Part shown: piece after piece, positions 34,011 to 41,333 of the stretch
How the letters are laid out: every line of letters starts with the position of its first letter
How positions within the stretch are numbered: position 1 is the first letter of the stretch
NCBI GenBank assembly: GCA_003223415.1
Contig: QHUY01000014.1
Span: forward strand, 1 to 52,344
Direction: 5' to 3'
Origin: Gemmatimonadota bacterium
GTDB lineage: Bacteria; Gemmatimonadota; Gemmatimonadetes; Gemmatimonadales; GWC2-71-9
DNA length: 52,344 nt
The notes under the pieces: generated by a model
Databases searched by the model: none
Seen by the model: only the letters and a program-made list of their open reading frames with translations
What the model was told of the DNA's origin: nothing
Made by a program: the position numbers and the translations under genes

Positions 34011-35033
34011 TCAGTCGTCCTTCTGCCCGAACAACGCCATGTTGCTCGAGTGTCCCGGCTCGATCTTCGCGGCGGGATTGATGAAGTGCACGGCGTGGTT
34101 GACGGCGATGCACGCTTCTGCGGCACCGGTGGCGATGAGCTTCAACTTGCCCGGATAGGTGGTGATGTCCCCGGCCGCGAAGATGCCGGGGATGTTGGTC
34201 GCCATCGTCTGGGTGACCTTGATGTCGCCTTTTTCCACCTCCAGACCCCACTCGGCGATGGCCCCCAGCGACGAGATGAAGCCGAGCTGCGGCAGTACGG
34301 CATCGATCCCGACCGTTTCCTCCTCCTTCGTTTTGCTGTTGACGATGGTGACGCGCTCCACCGCGTCGGTGCCGTGGATCGCTCTCACCTCCCAGAAGGT
34401 GCGCAGCTCCATCTTCTGCTCCGCGCACAGCCGGCGCACCTGGTCTACCGTCGCCTGGTGGGCCCGGAACCCGTCGCGCCGGTGGATCATCAGGATCGAC
34501 TTGGCGATCCCCTGGAGGTTCACCGCCCAGTCGAATGCCGAATCCCCTCCCCCCACGATCATCACCCGCCGGCCTGCGAACTCCCGTGGATTCAACACCC
34601 GGTCGAACAGGCCCCGCCCCAGCCAGCGGTCGGCGCCCTGGAGCGGCAGCTTGCGTGGCGTGAACGCGCCGATCCCGCCGGCGATGAGCACCGTGCGGGA
34701 AGGATACTCGTCGTTGTCGGTCACCACGACGAAGAGCGGCTTGCCGTCCTCACCCTCGCGCTTCAGGCCGATGACCTTCTGTCCCAAGTGGACGGGCGCG
34801 CCGAACTGCAGGCCCTGCTCGGCCATGCCCTTGACCAGGTCCTTGGAGAGGATCTTCGGGAAGCCGGCGACGTCGAAGATGTACTTCTCGGGATAGAGAG
34901 CCGTGAGCTGGCCGCCCACCTGGTCGAGATTGTCGATCAGCCGGCAGGACGCGCCGCGCATCCCCGCGTAGAAGGCGCCGAACAGCCCCGTCGGGCCGGC
35001 CCCGATGATCGTGATATCTTTGACGTCCTGCAT
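34011..35033 (-). CDS. Ferredoxin/thioredoxin-reductase-like FAD-NAD(P)H oxidoreductase
   Basis: 340 residues. FAD-binding GAGPTGLFGAFYAGMRG at the N-terminus, NLDQVGGQLTALYPEKYI, the NAD(P)H-binding VMIVGGGDSAFDWA and MIHRRDGFRAH, and the C-terminal FAD motif GIFAAGDITTYPGK. There is no CxxC redox pair in the usual thioredoxin-reductase position, and the GGQL...YPEKYIFDVAGFP pattern is that of thioredoxin-reductase-like ferredoxin-NADP+ reductases, so FNR is the best call. ATG at 35033; on the minus strand TACCCT lies six bases upstream, a possible -10 box for a leaderless transcript. Confidence 0.87.
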   Translation of the reverse strand: MQDVKDITIIGAGPTGLFGAFYAGMRGASCRLIDNLDQVGGQLTALYPEKYIFDVAGFPKILSKDLVKGMAEQGLQFGAPVHLGQKVIGLKREGEDGKPLFVVVTDNDEYPSRTVLIAGGIGAFTPRKLPLQGADRWLGRGLFDRVLNPREFAGRRVMIVGGGDSAFDWAVNLQGIAKSILMIHRRDGFRAHQATVDQVRRLCAEQKMELRTFWEVRAIHGTDAVERVTIVNSKTKEEETVGIDAVLPQLGFISSLGAIAEWGLEVEKGDIKVTQTMATNIPGIFAAGDITTYPGKLKLIATGAAEACIAVNHAVHFINPAAKIEPGHSSNMALFGQKDD

Positions 35034-35055
35034 GCGGCAAGGGTAACGGGAGGCT

Positions 35056-36120
35056 ATGCGGCGAGCAAGCGCGGCCCTGGTCGTCGCCAGCCTCGCGGGC
35101 TGCGGCGGCCGCGGGCTTGGCGGCGTCGATCCGCGCGCCGCCGCACCGGCTCCGCGCGTCCTGAGCTCGAGCGCGATCAGCGGCGCCGCCATCGGATGGT
35201 CCCTCGGAGGCGAGGTCCACGTCTTCGTCGTCGACGATTCGTTCGCGCAGCAGGCCTATGCTCGATTGAGCATCGCCCGGATGCTGGTCCGGGGCTCGGA
35301 CGTGCGGGCGGCGCTGGATCAAACCCCGAGCGGCCTGATCACCATAGCCGGCCAGCAGCTGGAGGCCCCACCGCAACAGCGCGGGATTCGCACGGCGTGG
35401 ATCCTGTCGCGCGGCCGGCTGGCGGCAGGGGAGCTGACGCTCATCCGGATCCATGCCGGCAGCGCCTGCGCGCAGTCCCGGATGGTAACCGAGCTGGTGT
35501 ATCGGCTTTCCTTCGAGCAGCGGCGGTTCGCGCCGCCCGCGCAGTCTCCGGTGGTCGCCTTGTTCGGCTCATCGTCGATTCTCGCTCAGGACGTCAGCCT
35601 CCCCAGCCCGCTCCCCACGGACGCACGCGTCAGACTCCTCGGGCGTGTCGCGGCCCGCGCGGCCCACATGACGTCACGCGCTTCCCCGGAGCGAGCCCTC
35701 GCCGGGGCCCTGACCGTGGACCCGGACCGAGCGGCCGACGCCGGGGAGCTGCTGCCGACCGCCGGACGGGATCCGGAGCTCCGCTACGCGCTCGCGATTC
35801 GCGCACGCTTCCTGGAGTCCTCCGGCGACACGACGCTGGTGACGGGGGTCGCCGTCGCCGATAGCGCCGGCGCGCAGCTCCGGTGGGTGATGCGGCCGGT
35901 GCGTTTCCGTCTGCGCGTGGGGCTGGCCGAATCCGAATCCGGCATGGCGGGCGTGCGGTACGTGCTACGCGGCACGGCCCTCGCTCCGGGCGACGCCGGC
36001 GAGCTCCTGCTGATAGACGAAGTAAACGATGCTTCGCCCGCGGCGTCGCGCGCGCTGGCCGTGGACCCGTGGAGGAGACGCGTCCTCGCGGCCCAACCGC
36101 TCGCGCTCCGGTGCCGCTGA
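35056..36120 (+). CDS. Hypothetical lipoprotein
   Basis: 354 residues, family not recognised. The N-terminus MRRASAALVVASLAGCGG is a lipoprotein signal with a lipobox LAGC. The mature part contains a segment rich in Ser/Ala, a region SFAQQAYARLSIARMLVRGSDV and many beta-strand-like stretches (IRTAWILSRGRLA, VRLLGRVAARAAH, FRLRVGLAESESG), with few charged clusters. It starts 22 bases from the divergent flavoprotein gene, and the PduO-type gene follows after 15 bases. No function can be assigned. Confidence 0.7.
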   Translation: MRRASAALVVASLAGCGGRGLGGVDPRAAAPAPRVLSSSAISGAAIGWSLGGEVHVFVVDDSFAQQAYARLSIARMLVRGSDVRAALDQTPSGLITIAGQQLEAPPQQRGIRTAWILSRGRLAAGELTLIRIHAGSACAQSRMVTELVYRLSFEQRRFAPPAQSPVVALFGSSSILAQDVSLPSPLPTDARVRLLGRVAARAAHMTSRASPERALAGALTVDPDRAADAGELLPTAGRDPELRYALAIRARFLESSGDTTLVTGVAVADSAGAQLRWVMRPVRFRLRVGLAESESGMAGVRYVLRGTALAPGDAGELLLIDEVNDASPAASRALAVDPWRRRVLAAQPLALRCR

Positions 36121-36123
36121 GCG

Positions 36124-36129
36124 TAGGTT
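36124..36129 (+). promoter_or_regulatory. -10-like TAGGTT box six bases before a GTG start
   Basis: TAGGTT lies six bases upstream of the GTG of the cobalamin adenosyltransferase gene, with no Shine-Dalgarno sequence between, just after the stop codon of the preceding lipoprotein gene. It resembles the boxes before several other genes in this window. Confidence 0.45.
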
Positions 36130-36135
36130 CCGCGC

Positions 36136-36684
36136 GTGAAGATCTACACGAGAACCGGCGACGGCGGCGAGACCGGTCTGTTCGGCGGCGAGCGGGTGTC
36201 CAAGCACCACCGCCGGGTCGAGGCCTACGGCCAGGTGGACGAGCTCAATGCGGCGATCGGCCTGGCGCTGGCGCTCGAGGCGACCTCCTTCTGCCGAGAC
36301 CTGCTCCAGACCATCCAGCGCGACCTGCTGACGATCGGCGCGGAGCTCGCCACTCCCGATCCACAAAAGATCACCAAGGCACTGCGCGACCGACCGATCA
36401 TCGGTCCGCTCGAGATCACCGCCCTGGAACGGGCGATTGACCAGCAGGAGGCGACCCTGCCCCCGCTCACGCACTTCGTCCTCCCGGACGGGACACCCAA
36501 GGCAGCGGCGCTCCACCTCGCCCGCACCGTCTGTCGCCGGGCGGAGCGGGCCGCGGTCGCGCTGGCGGGCGAAGCGCAGGTCAGGCCCGTCATCCTGCAG
36601 TACCTGAATCGTCTCTCCGATCTGCTGTTCGTGCTGGCTCGTGCCGCCAACATGGCCGCCGACGTCCCCGACGTACAGTGGTGA
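36136..36684 (+). CDS. Cob(I)yrinic acid a,c-diamide adenosyltransferase, PduO type
   Basis: This enzyme transfers the adenosyl group of ATP to cob(I)alamin, making coenzyme B12. 182 residues. The N-terminal ATP-binding motif KIYTRTGDGGETGLFGG is diagnostic, followed by KHHRRVEAYGQVDELNAAIG, the conserved ARTVCRRAERA helix and LNRLSDLLFVLARAAN at the C-terminus. It starts with GTG at 36136 and overlaps aroB by seven bases. Confidence 0.94.
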   Translation: MKIYTRTGDGGETGLFGGERVSKHHRRVEAYGQVDELNAAIGLALALEATSFCRDLLQTIQRDLLTIGAELATPDPQKITKALRDRPIIGPLEITALERAIDQQEATLPPLTHFVLPDGTPKAAALHLARTVCRRAERAAVALAGEAQVRPVILQYLNRLSDLLFVLARAANMAADVPDVQW

Positions 36685-37784
36685 CGATCCGCGTCCCTAT
36701 CGCCGAGCACCGCGACGCCTCCTACGACATCCTGATCGGCCGCGGGCTGCTCGCGGAGCTCCCGACGCTGTTGCAGCGGGAGTGTCCGGCCTCCGCCTAC
36801 GCGGTGATCTCCGATTCCCACGTTGGGCCTCGCTACGGGGAGAACGTGGTGCGCGAGGTATCAGGTACCGGGTGCGGGGCAGAGCTGTTCACGTTTCCGG
36901 CGGGCGAATGGAACAAGACGCGCGAGACCTGGGCGGCGCTGTCCGATCGGATGCTCGCGGGTCAGTTCGGGCGGGATGCCGCGGTGGTGGGCCTGGGGGG
37001 CGGCGTCGTGGGTGACGTGGCCGGTTTCGTGGCCGCGACCTACCTGCGCGGCGTTCCCTACGTGCAGGTGCCGACGACCCTCCTCGCCATGATCGATTCA
37101 TCGATCGGCGGGAAGACCGGCGTCGACGTGCCGGCCGGCAAGAACCTGCTCGGCGCGTTCCATCAACCGCGGCTCGTCGTAACCGATCTCGAGGTACTCG
37201 GCACCCTCCCACCCGTCCAGCTCACCGCCGGCATGGCGGAGGCGTTGAAGCACGCGGTCATCGCCGACGCCGAGTATTTCGCGCTGCTGGAGCGGGAAGG
37301 GAGGGGGGGGAGGGGGGGGGCAGGCGGGGCAGTACGGGAGCGGGACCCAGAGTTCTTGGAGCGCGTGGTCACCCGGTCAGTGGCGATCAAGGCACAGGTG
37401 ATCGCGGCGGACGAACGGGAAGCCGGTCCCGTGGGGCACGCGATCGAGACCGTCGCCAAGTTCGCCGTGGCCCACGGCGAGGCGGTGGCGATCGGGATGG
37501 CGGCCGAGGCCCGGCTCGCCGAACGGCTAGGGGTTGCCGAACGGGGGACGGCGGAGCGGATCCACCGAGCGCTGGAAGCGTATGGCCTGCCCCTCGAGGT
37601 TCCCAGCGAAACGACTCCCGATGATCTGCTGGCCGCGATGCAGCACGACAAGAAGGTCCGCGCCGGCGCCATCCGGTTCGCGCTGCCGGCGCGGATTGGG
37701 GAGATGCACGTGGACGCGCGGACGGGGTGGACGGTGCCGGCTCCAGCGGCGGTCGTTCGGGAGGCCCTGGAGTTCAAGCGTTAG
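36678..37784 (+). CDS. aroB: 3-dehydroquinate synthase lacking the usual zinc-ligand segment
   Basis: 368 residues. AroB converts DAHP to 3-dehydroquinate. NAD-binding and substrate motifs are intact: GGGVVGDVAGFVAATYLRG, QVPTTLLAMIDSSIGGKTGVD, KNLLGAFHQP, and the zinc-ligand Glu in AGMAEALKHAVIAD. The usual DEREAGLRxxLNxGHTFGHAIE stretch reads DEREAGPVGHAIE: about nine residues are absent, including the Arg, Asn and first His (a zinc ligand) of the family. The third ligand is present in AHGEAVAIG. Two other oddities are a Gly/Arg-rich insertion GRGGRGGAGGA after ALLERE (37294-37330) and a heptamer array at 36856-36876 (VREVSGTG). Whether the enzyme is active is unclear. Confidence 0.85.
   Translation: MVTIRVPIAEHRDASYDILIGRGLLAELPTLLQRECPASAYAVISDSHVGPRYGENVVREVSGTGCGAELFTFPAGEWNKTRETWAALSDRMLAGQFGRDAAVVGLGGGVVGDVAGFVAATYLRGVPYVQVPTTLLAMIDSSIGGKTGVDVPAGKNLLGAFHQPRLVVTDLEVLGTLPPVQLTAGMAEALKHAVIADAEYFALLEREGRGGRGGAGGAVRERDPEFLERVVTRSVAIKAQVIAADEREAGPVGHAIETVAKFAVAHGEAVAIGMAAEARLAERLGVAERGTAERIHRALEAYGLPLEVPSETTPDDLLAAMQHDKKVRAGAIRFALPARIGEMHVDARTGWTVPAPAAVVREALEFKR
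36856..36876 (+). repeat. 7-base word array inside aroB
   Basis: Words AGGTATC, AGGTACC and GGGTGCG follow each other in register. They belong to the same family as the arrays in rsmB (5965-5982 and, inverted, 6188-6215). Confidence 0.45.
37294..37330 (+). repeat. G-tract insertion in aroB
   Basis: GGGAAGGGA is followed by runs of eight G (37303-37310) and nine G (37312-37320), then further G doublets and triplets. It encodes a Gly/Arg-rich loop with no counterpart in other 3-dehydroquinate synthases and is a strong G-quadruplex candidate on the coding strand. Confidence 0.7.
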
Positions 37785-37821
37785 TCACATCGCTTCAACG
37801 TCTTAGGCACATGATTCCCAC

Positions 37822-37933
37822 GTCTCCACACGTTTTCCACGCGGGCCGGTACGAACTCACTTTCCACACATCATGTGCATAGTGGACAAACGGCGGAGTC
37901 GTGAAGCCGTCCAAGCATTTGTGATGTGGATAA
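37822..37933. other. Cluster of DnaA-box-like 9-mers
   Basis: One perfect DnaA box (TGTGGATAA, 37925-37933) and five 7/9 matches (GTCTCCACA 37822, TTTTCCACG 37833, CTTTCCACA 37860, TGTGCATAG 37874, AGTGGACAA 37881) lie in 112 bases, next to a more AT-rich stretch (37914-37972). This is the 212-base gap before rpoD. It may be a DnaA-regulated promoter or an origin-like site. Confidence 0.5.
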
Positions 37934-37943
37934 CGGCAACAAT

Positions 37944-37972
37944 TTGCACCAATTGGCAGTGACTCCTATATT
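37944..37972 (+). promoter_or_regulatory. Sigma-70-type promoter of rpoD
   Basis: TTGCAC (37944-37949) and TATATT (37967-37972) are separated by 17 bases. Transcription is predicted to start near 37979, about 18 bases before the ATG at 37997. It overlaps the end of the DnaA-box cluster. Confidence 0.7.
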
Positions 37973-37996
37973 GGCGAGCGTTTCGAGTCGGTCACT

Positions 37997-38950
37997 ATGG
38001 CGGCCGCTACTCTGCCGTCTTCACACCACGTCCGCGCCCTCGTGGGAGTCCCGCGCATGGCCCGATCGACGACAGGCAAGGCGAAAGCGTTTTTTCGCGC
38101 CAACCCGTCGGGTGCATTCGACCAATACCTCCAAGACATCCAGAAGCTGCCGTTGATCAAGGACCCCGCCGAGGAGCGCCGGCTGGCGCGGCGGGTGCAG
38201 CGCGGGGACGAGAAGGCCGCCGAGCGGCTCGTCACCGCCAACCTCCGATTCGTCATCTCTTACGTCAAGAAGTACCAGGGACACGGCCTCGATCTCTCCG
38301 AGCTGGTGGCCATCGGCAACGAGGGGCTGCTGAAAGCCGTGAAGAAGTTCGATCCCGATCAGGGCGTGAAGTTCATCTCGTACGCGGTGTGGTGGGTGCG
38401 CCAGGCGGTGCTGAAGGCGCTCGCCGAGCAGACCCGCAGCGTACGCATCCCGCTGAACCAGAACTCCCAGCTCATCCGGATGAGCCGGACCGAGACGTAC
38501 CTCTCGCACGAGCTGGGCCGCGAGCCGACCGACGACGAGATCGCGCAAGCCCTCGAAGACACTGTCGAGAACGTCCGCACCGCCCGCCGCATGACGGCCG
38601 CCGAGCTGTCGCTCGACGCGCCGGTGGACCGCACTGACAAAGACGCGGCCACGCTTGGCGAGCGGTTCGCCGGCCAGGAGGGCGGCGAGATCGAGGACCG
38701 GACCGACGGTAAGCTGATGCGCGAGTTCATCGACCGCATCTTCCAGAAGTACCTCACCCCGCGCGAGCGCAAGATCCTCTACCTCTACTACGGCCTCGAG
38801 GAAGGCAGCGAGGCGATGACGCTGGAGAAGATCGGGGCGTTGATGGGCGTGACGCGGGAGCGAATCAGGCAGATCAGGGAGCGGGCGTTCGAGAAGCTCC
38901 GCGAGTCGCCTGATGGGAAGGCGCTGAAGGGATTCTGGAGAGCAGCGTAA
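37997..38950 (+). CDS. rpoD: RNA polymerase primary-type sigma factor (RpoD/SigA family)
   Basis: 317 residues; region 1.1 is absent. Region 1.2/2: FDQYLQDIQKLPLI, LVTANLRFVISYVKKYQG, DLSELVAIGNEGLLKAVKKFD and FISYAVWWVRQAVLKALAEQ (core binding and -10 recognition). Region 3: SQLIRMSRTETYLSHELG. Region 4: YYGLEEGSEAMTLEKIGALMGVTRERIRQIRERA (-35 recognition helix-turn-helix). An internal ATG at 38057 (MARSTTGKAK) with GGGAG upstream is an alternative start that would remove 20 residues. A long imperfect hairpin follows. Its short form resembles sigma factors of Gemmatimonadota and Bacteroidota; whether it is the housekeeping factor or a stress-type paralogue cannot be decided here. Confidence 0.9.
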   Translation: MAAATLPSSHHVRALVGVPRMARSTTGKAKAFFRANPSGAFDQYLQDIQKLPLIKDPAEERRLARRVQRGDEKAAERLVTANLRFVISYVKKYQGHGLDLSELVAIGNEGLLKAVKKFDPDQGVKFISYAVWWVRQAVLKALAEQTRSVRIPLNQNSQLIRMSRTETYLSHELGREPTDDEIAQALEDTVENVRTARRMTAAELSLDAPVDRTDKDAATLGERFAGQEGGEIEDRTDGKLMREFIDRIFQKYLTPRERKILYLYYGLEEGSEAMTLEKIGALMGVTRERIRQIRERAFEKLRESPDGKALKGFWRAA

Positions 38951-39079
38951 CAGGACGGGCGAAGACTAGGCGTACAGACGCACAGCGGTGAACAGAGAGC
39001 GGAGCCAGGAAGACCTTGTCCTGACTCCGCTTCGCTGTTGTCCGCTGTGCGTCTGGGCGTCTAGCCTATGCCCGTCCTG
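38951..39079 (+). terminator. Long imperfect hairpin downstream of rpoD
   Basis: Starting right after the rpoD stop, about 62 bases (CAGGACGGGC...) pair with the inverse (...GCCCGTCCTG, ending 39079) through segments such as AGACGCACAGCGG and GCGGAG, with a short loop near 39015. No T run follows. It directly abuts the TATACT box of the next gene. It may be a terminator, a processing site or a mobile miniature element. Confidence 0.6.
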
Positions 39080-39085
39080 TATACT
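39080..39085 (+). promoter_or_regulatory. -10-like TATACT box eight bases before a start codon
   Basis: TATACT lies eight bases before the ATG of the Lon-domain gene and immediately after the hairpin. There is no Shine-Dalgarno motif. A good -35 box is not visible, as the expected position falls inside the hairpin arm. Confidence 0.45.
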
Positions 39086-39093
39086 ATTACGTC

Positions 39094-39813
39094 ATGTCCC
39101 GGGAGCTGCCCATTTTCCCCCTGCCTCTGGTCCTCTTCCCCGGGACCACCCAACCTCTGCACGTCTTCGAGCCCCGCTACCGCCGCCTGCTCGCCGACTG
39201 CCTGGCCGGCGACAAGCGCTTCGGCATCGCCTATCACCGCGCGGCCGCGGGAGAGGGAGGGGAGGGGGAGGGGGGAGCGGGGGGGGGGGCGACGGAGGCG
39301 GCCCCGGTGCCCGGCGTCATCGGCTGCGTCGCGGTGATCCGGTCCACGACGGCACTGCCCGACGGCCGCGCGAACATCCTGACCGCAGGGGAACGACGTT
39401 TCACCCTGGTCGAATGGGTGCCGAGCCCCCTGCCCTACCGCGTCGCCCACGTCGAGGAGTTCGACGACGAGCCGGTGGACGAGACCGAGGCCGCCGCGTT
39501 GGCGGCCGAGGTGCGACAGGATTTCGGACGGCTCACGAGGGCCCTTGCCGTCCTGACCGACCGCGACGACCAGGAGACCGAGTTGTCGACCGAGCCGCTG
39601 CTGCTTTCCTTCCAGGTGGCCGCGGCACTGGAGCTGGAGCCCGACGCCAAGCAGGCGCTGCTCACGCTTCGGAACACCGCTGACCGGCTGCGGCGCCTGG
39701 CCGCCCTGCTGGTCCCCCTCTCCGCCGACGCCGAGCGGCGCGCCGTCGTCCGGCAGCGCGCCCGGGGCAACGGCAGGGGCGGAGCGCACCCCCAGATCGA
39801 GCCGGCCGCATGA
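39094..39813 (+). CDS. Stand-alone Lon N-terminal (LON substrate-binding) domain protein
   Basis: 239 residues matching only the N-terminal domain of Lon protease: ELPIFPLPLVLFPGTTQPLHVFEPRYRRLLADCL, FGIAYHR, GCVAVIRS and GRANILTAGERRFTLVEW. It has neither the ATPase nor the protease domain. In other bacteria such proteins are of unknown function. A G-rich insertion (39247-39292, with 11 G at 39279-39289) encodes EGGEGEGGAGGGA in the middle of the domain. Its stop overlaps glcD (ATGA). Confidence 0.85.
   Translation: MSRELPIFPLPLVLFPGTTQPLHVFEPRYRRLLADCLAGDKRFGIAYHRAAAGEGGEGEGGAGGGATEAAPVPGVIGCVAVIRSTTALPDGRANILTAGERRFTLVEWVPSPLPYRVAHVEEFDDEPVDETEAAALAAEVRQDFGRLTRALAVLTDRDDQETELSTEPLLLSFQVAAALELEPDAKQALLTLRNTADRLRRLAALLVPLSADAERRAVVRQRARGNGRGGAHPQIEPAA
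39247..39292 (+). repeat. G-tract insertion in the Lon-domain gene
   Basis: Repeated GGGAGG-type words end in a run of 11 G (39279-39289), separating parts of a conserved fold by a Gly/Glu-rich loop. It is a strong G-quadruplex and slippage candidate. Confidence 0.7.
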
Positions 39814-41333
39814 GCGCGCCGAACGGGAACGGCGGATCGTTGGCGAGGGCGCTGGCCGCCATCGTGGGGTCGGGGCACGTCCGGACCGCCCCTGCCGAGC
39901 GGGCCGCGTATGCGATGGACGGCTTACCGACGCACCGCCGTGTTCCGGGGGTCGTCGTGCTGCCGGGGACGCGGGAAGAGGTGATCGCGGTCGTGCAGCT
40001 GCTCGCCGCGCAGGGGGTGGCGTTCGTACCGCGCGGCGCGGGCACGGGGCTCTCGGGGGGCGCGCTCGCCGAGCCGGAAGCGGCGCTCCTCGTGCTGACG
40101 CGGTTGAACCGGATCCTCACGATCGATCCGGCCAACCGCAGCGCGGTGGTGGAGCCCGGCGTCGTGAACGTGAAGCTCTCGGCCGCGGCCGCCCCCCACG
40201 GCCTCCTCTACGCCCCCGACCCGTCCAGCCAGACCGCCTGCACCATCGGCGGCAACGTGGCCGAGAACTCCGGCGGCCCCCACTGTCTCAAGTACGGGGC
40301 GACCAGCAACCACATCCTCGCCCTCGAGGTGGTGCTCGCCGACGGCCGCGTCGTCACGCTCGGCAGCCCCGGCGGGGAGCCGTGGGGGCCGGACCTCGTC
40401 GGCGTGTTCGTCGGCTCGGAAGGCAACTTCGGGGTCGCCACGCGCATCACAGTCCGGCTCATCCCCGTGCCGCAGGCCGTGCGCACGCTGCTCGCGGACT
40501 TTCCATCCCTGCGAAGCGCGGGCGAGGCCGTCTCGGCGATCATCGCGAGCGGCGTAGTCCCGGCCGCGCTGGAGATGATGGACCAGTCCTGCATTCGGGC
40601 GGTCGAGGACTCGGTGTACGCGGCGGGGTACCCTCGGGATGCCGCGGCGGTGCTCCTGGTGGAGCTCGACGGCCGCAGCGACCAGGCCGTCGACGAGGAA
40701 GCCGCAGGCGTCGCGGAGTTGCTCGCGACGCACGGGGCCCGCACCGTGCGGCGCGCGGCGGACGCGCGCGAGCGGGAGCGGCTGTGGCAGGGGCGCAAGA
40801 AGGCGTTCGGCGCCATGGGTCGCCTGTCGCGGGACCTGGTGGTGCAGGACGCCGTGGTGCCGCGCTCGGCGCTGCCCGACGTCCTGGAGACCATCAGCCG
40901 CATCGCCGCCCGCCACCACATCGTGGTGAGCAATGTGTTCCACGCGGGCGACGGCAACCTGCATCCGAACATCTCGTTCGACGGCCGTGACACCGCGCAG
41001 CGCGTCCGTGTCGAGCAGGCAAGCGCCGAGATCATGGAAGCGTGCATCGCCGCCGGCGGCACGATCACGGGCGAGCACGGCGTGGGCCTGGACAAGCTCC
41101 GGTACATGCCGCTCATCTTCGATGGCGACTCGCTCGCCGCGATGCACGCCGTCCGGCGGGTATTCGACCCCGACGAGCGGGTGAACCCGGGCAAGGTGGT
41201 CCCGGTGCACGCGTGCCGGGAGTGGACGCGCGCGGGAACGCGGAACGAGGAACGCGGAACTCGGAACGATGCATCGTTTAGTTCCGCGTTCCGCCTTCCG
41301 CGTTCCGCGTTAGACCTGGAGGGCCCCCGGTGA
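39810..41333 (+). CDS. glcD: Glycolate oxidase FAD-binding subunit GlcD
   Basis: 507 residues, PCMH-type FAD oxidase. FAD-binding segment: VVVLPGTREEVIAVV, FVPRGAGTGLSGGAL, TIGGNVAENSGGPHCLKYG and SEGNFGVATRITVRL. Catalytic/C-terminal domain: SNVFHAGDGNLHPNI and GGTITGEHGVGLDK, ending VFDPDERVNPGKV. GlcD with GlcE and GlcF oxidises glycolate (or D-lactate) to the 2-oxo acid and feeds electrons to the membrane. The ATG overlaps the Lon-domain gene. The last 40 residues, encoded from 41235 to 41311, are a Arg/Asn/Thr/Ser-rich tail from a heptamer hairpin and are not part of the family fold. Confidence 0.93.
   Translation: MSAPNGNGGSLARALAAIVGSGHVRTAPAERAAYAMDGLPTHRRVPGVVVLPGTREEVIAVVQLLAAQGVAFVPRGAGTGLSGGALAEPEAALLVLTRLNRILTIDPANRSAVVEPGVVNVKLSAAAAPHGLLYAPDPSSQTACTIGGNVAENSGGPHCLKYGATSNHILALEVVLADGRVVTLGSPGGEPWGPDLVGVFVGSEGNFGVATRITVRLIPVPQAVRTLLADFPSLRSAGEAVSAIIASGVVPAALEMMDQSCIRAVEDSVYAAGYPRDAAAVLLVELDGRSDQAVDEEAAGVAELLATHGARTVRRAADARERERLWQGRKKAFGAMGRLSRDLVVQDAVVPRSALPDVLETISRIAARHHIVVSNVFHAGDGNLHPNISFDGRDTAQRVRVEQASAEIMEACIAAGGTITGEHGVGLDKLRYMPLIFDGDSLAAMHAVRRVFDPDERVNPGKVVPVHACREWTRAGTRNEERGTRNDASFSSAFRLPRSALDLEGPR
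41235..41311 (+). repeat. 7-base word array forming a hairpin in the 3' end of glcD
   Basis: Left words GGAACGC, GGAACGA, GGAACGC, GGAACTC, GGAACGA (41235-41269); right words GTTCCGC, GTTCCGC, CTTCCGC, GTTCCGC (from 41281). Between them is the palindrome AACGATGCATCGTT. The whole array is read in frame as the GlcD tail, 20 bases before the glcE start. Confidence 0.8.
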
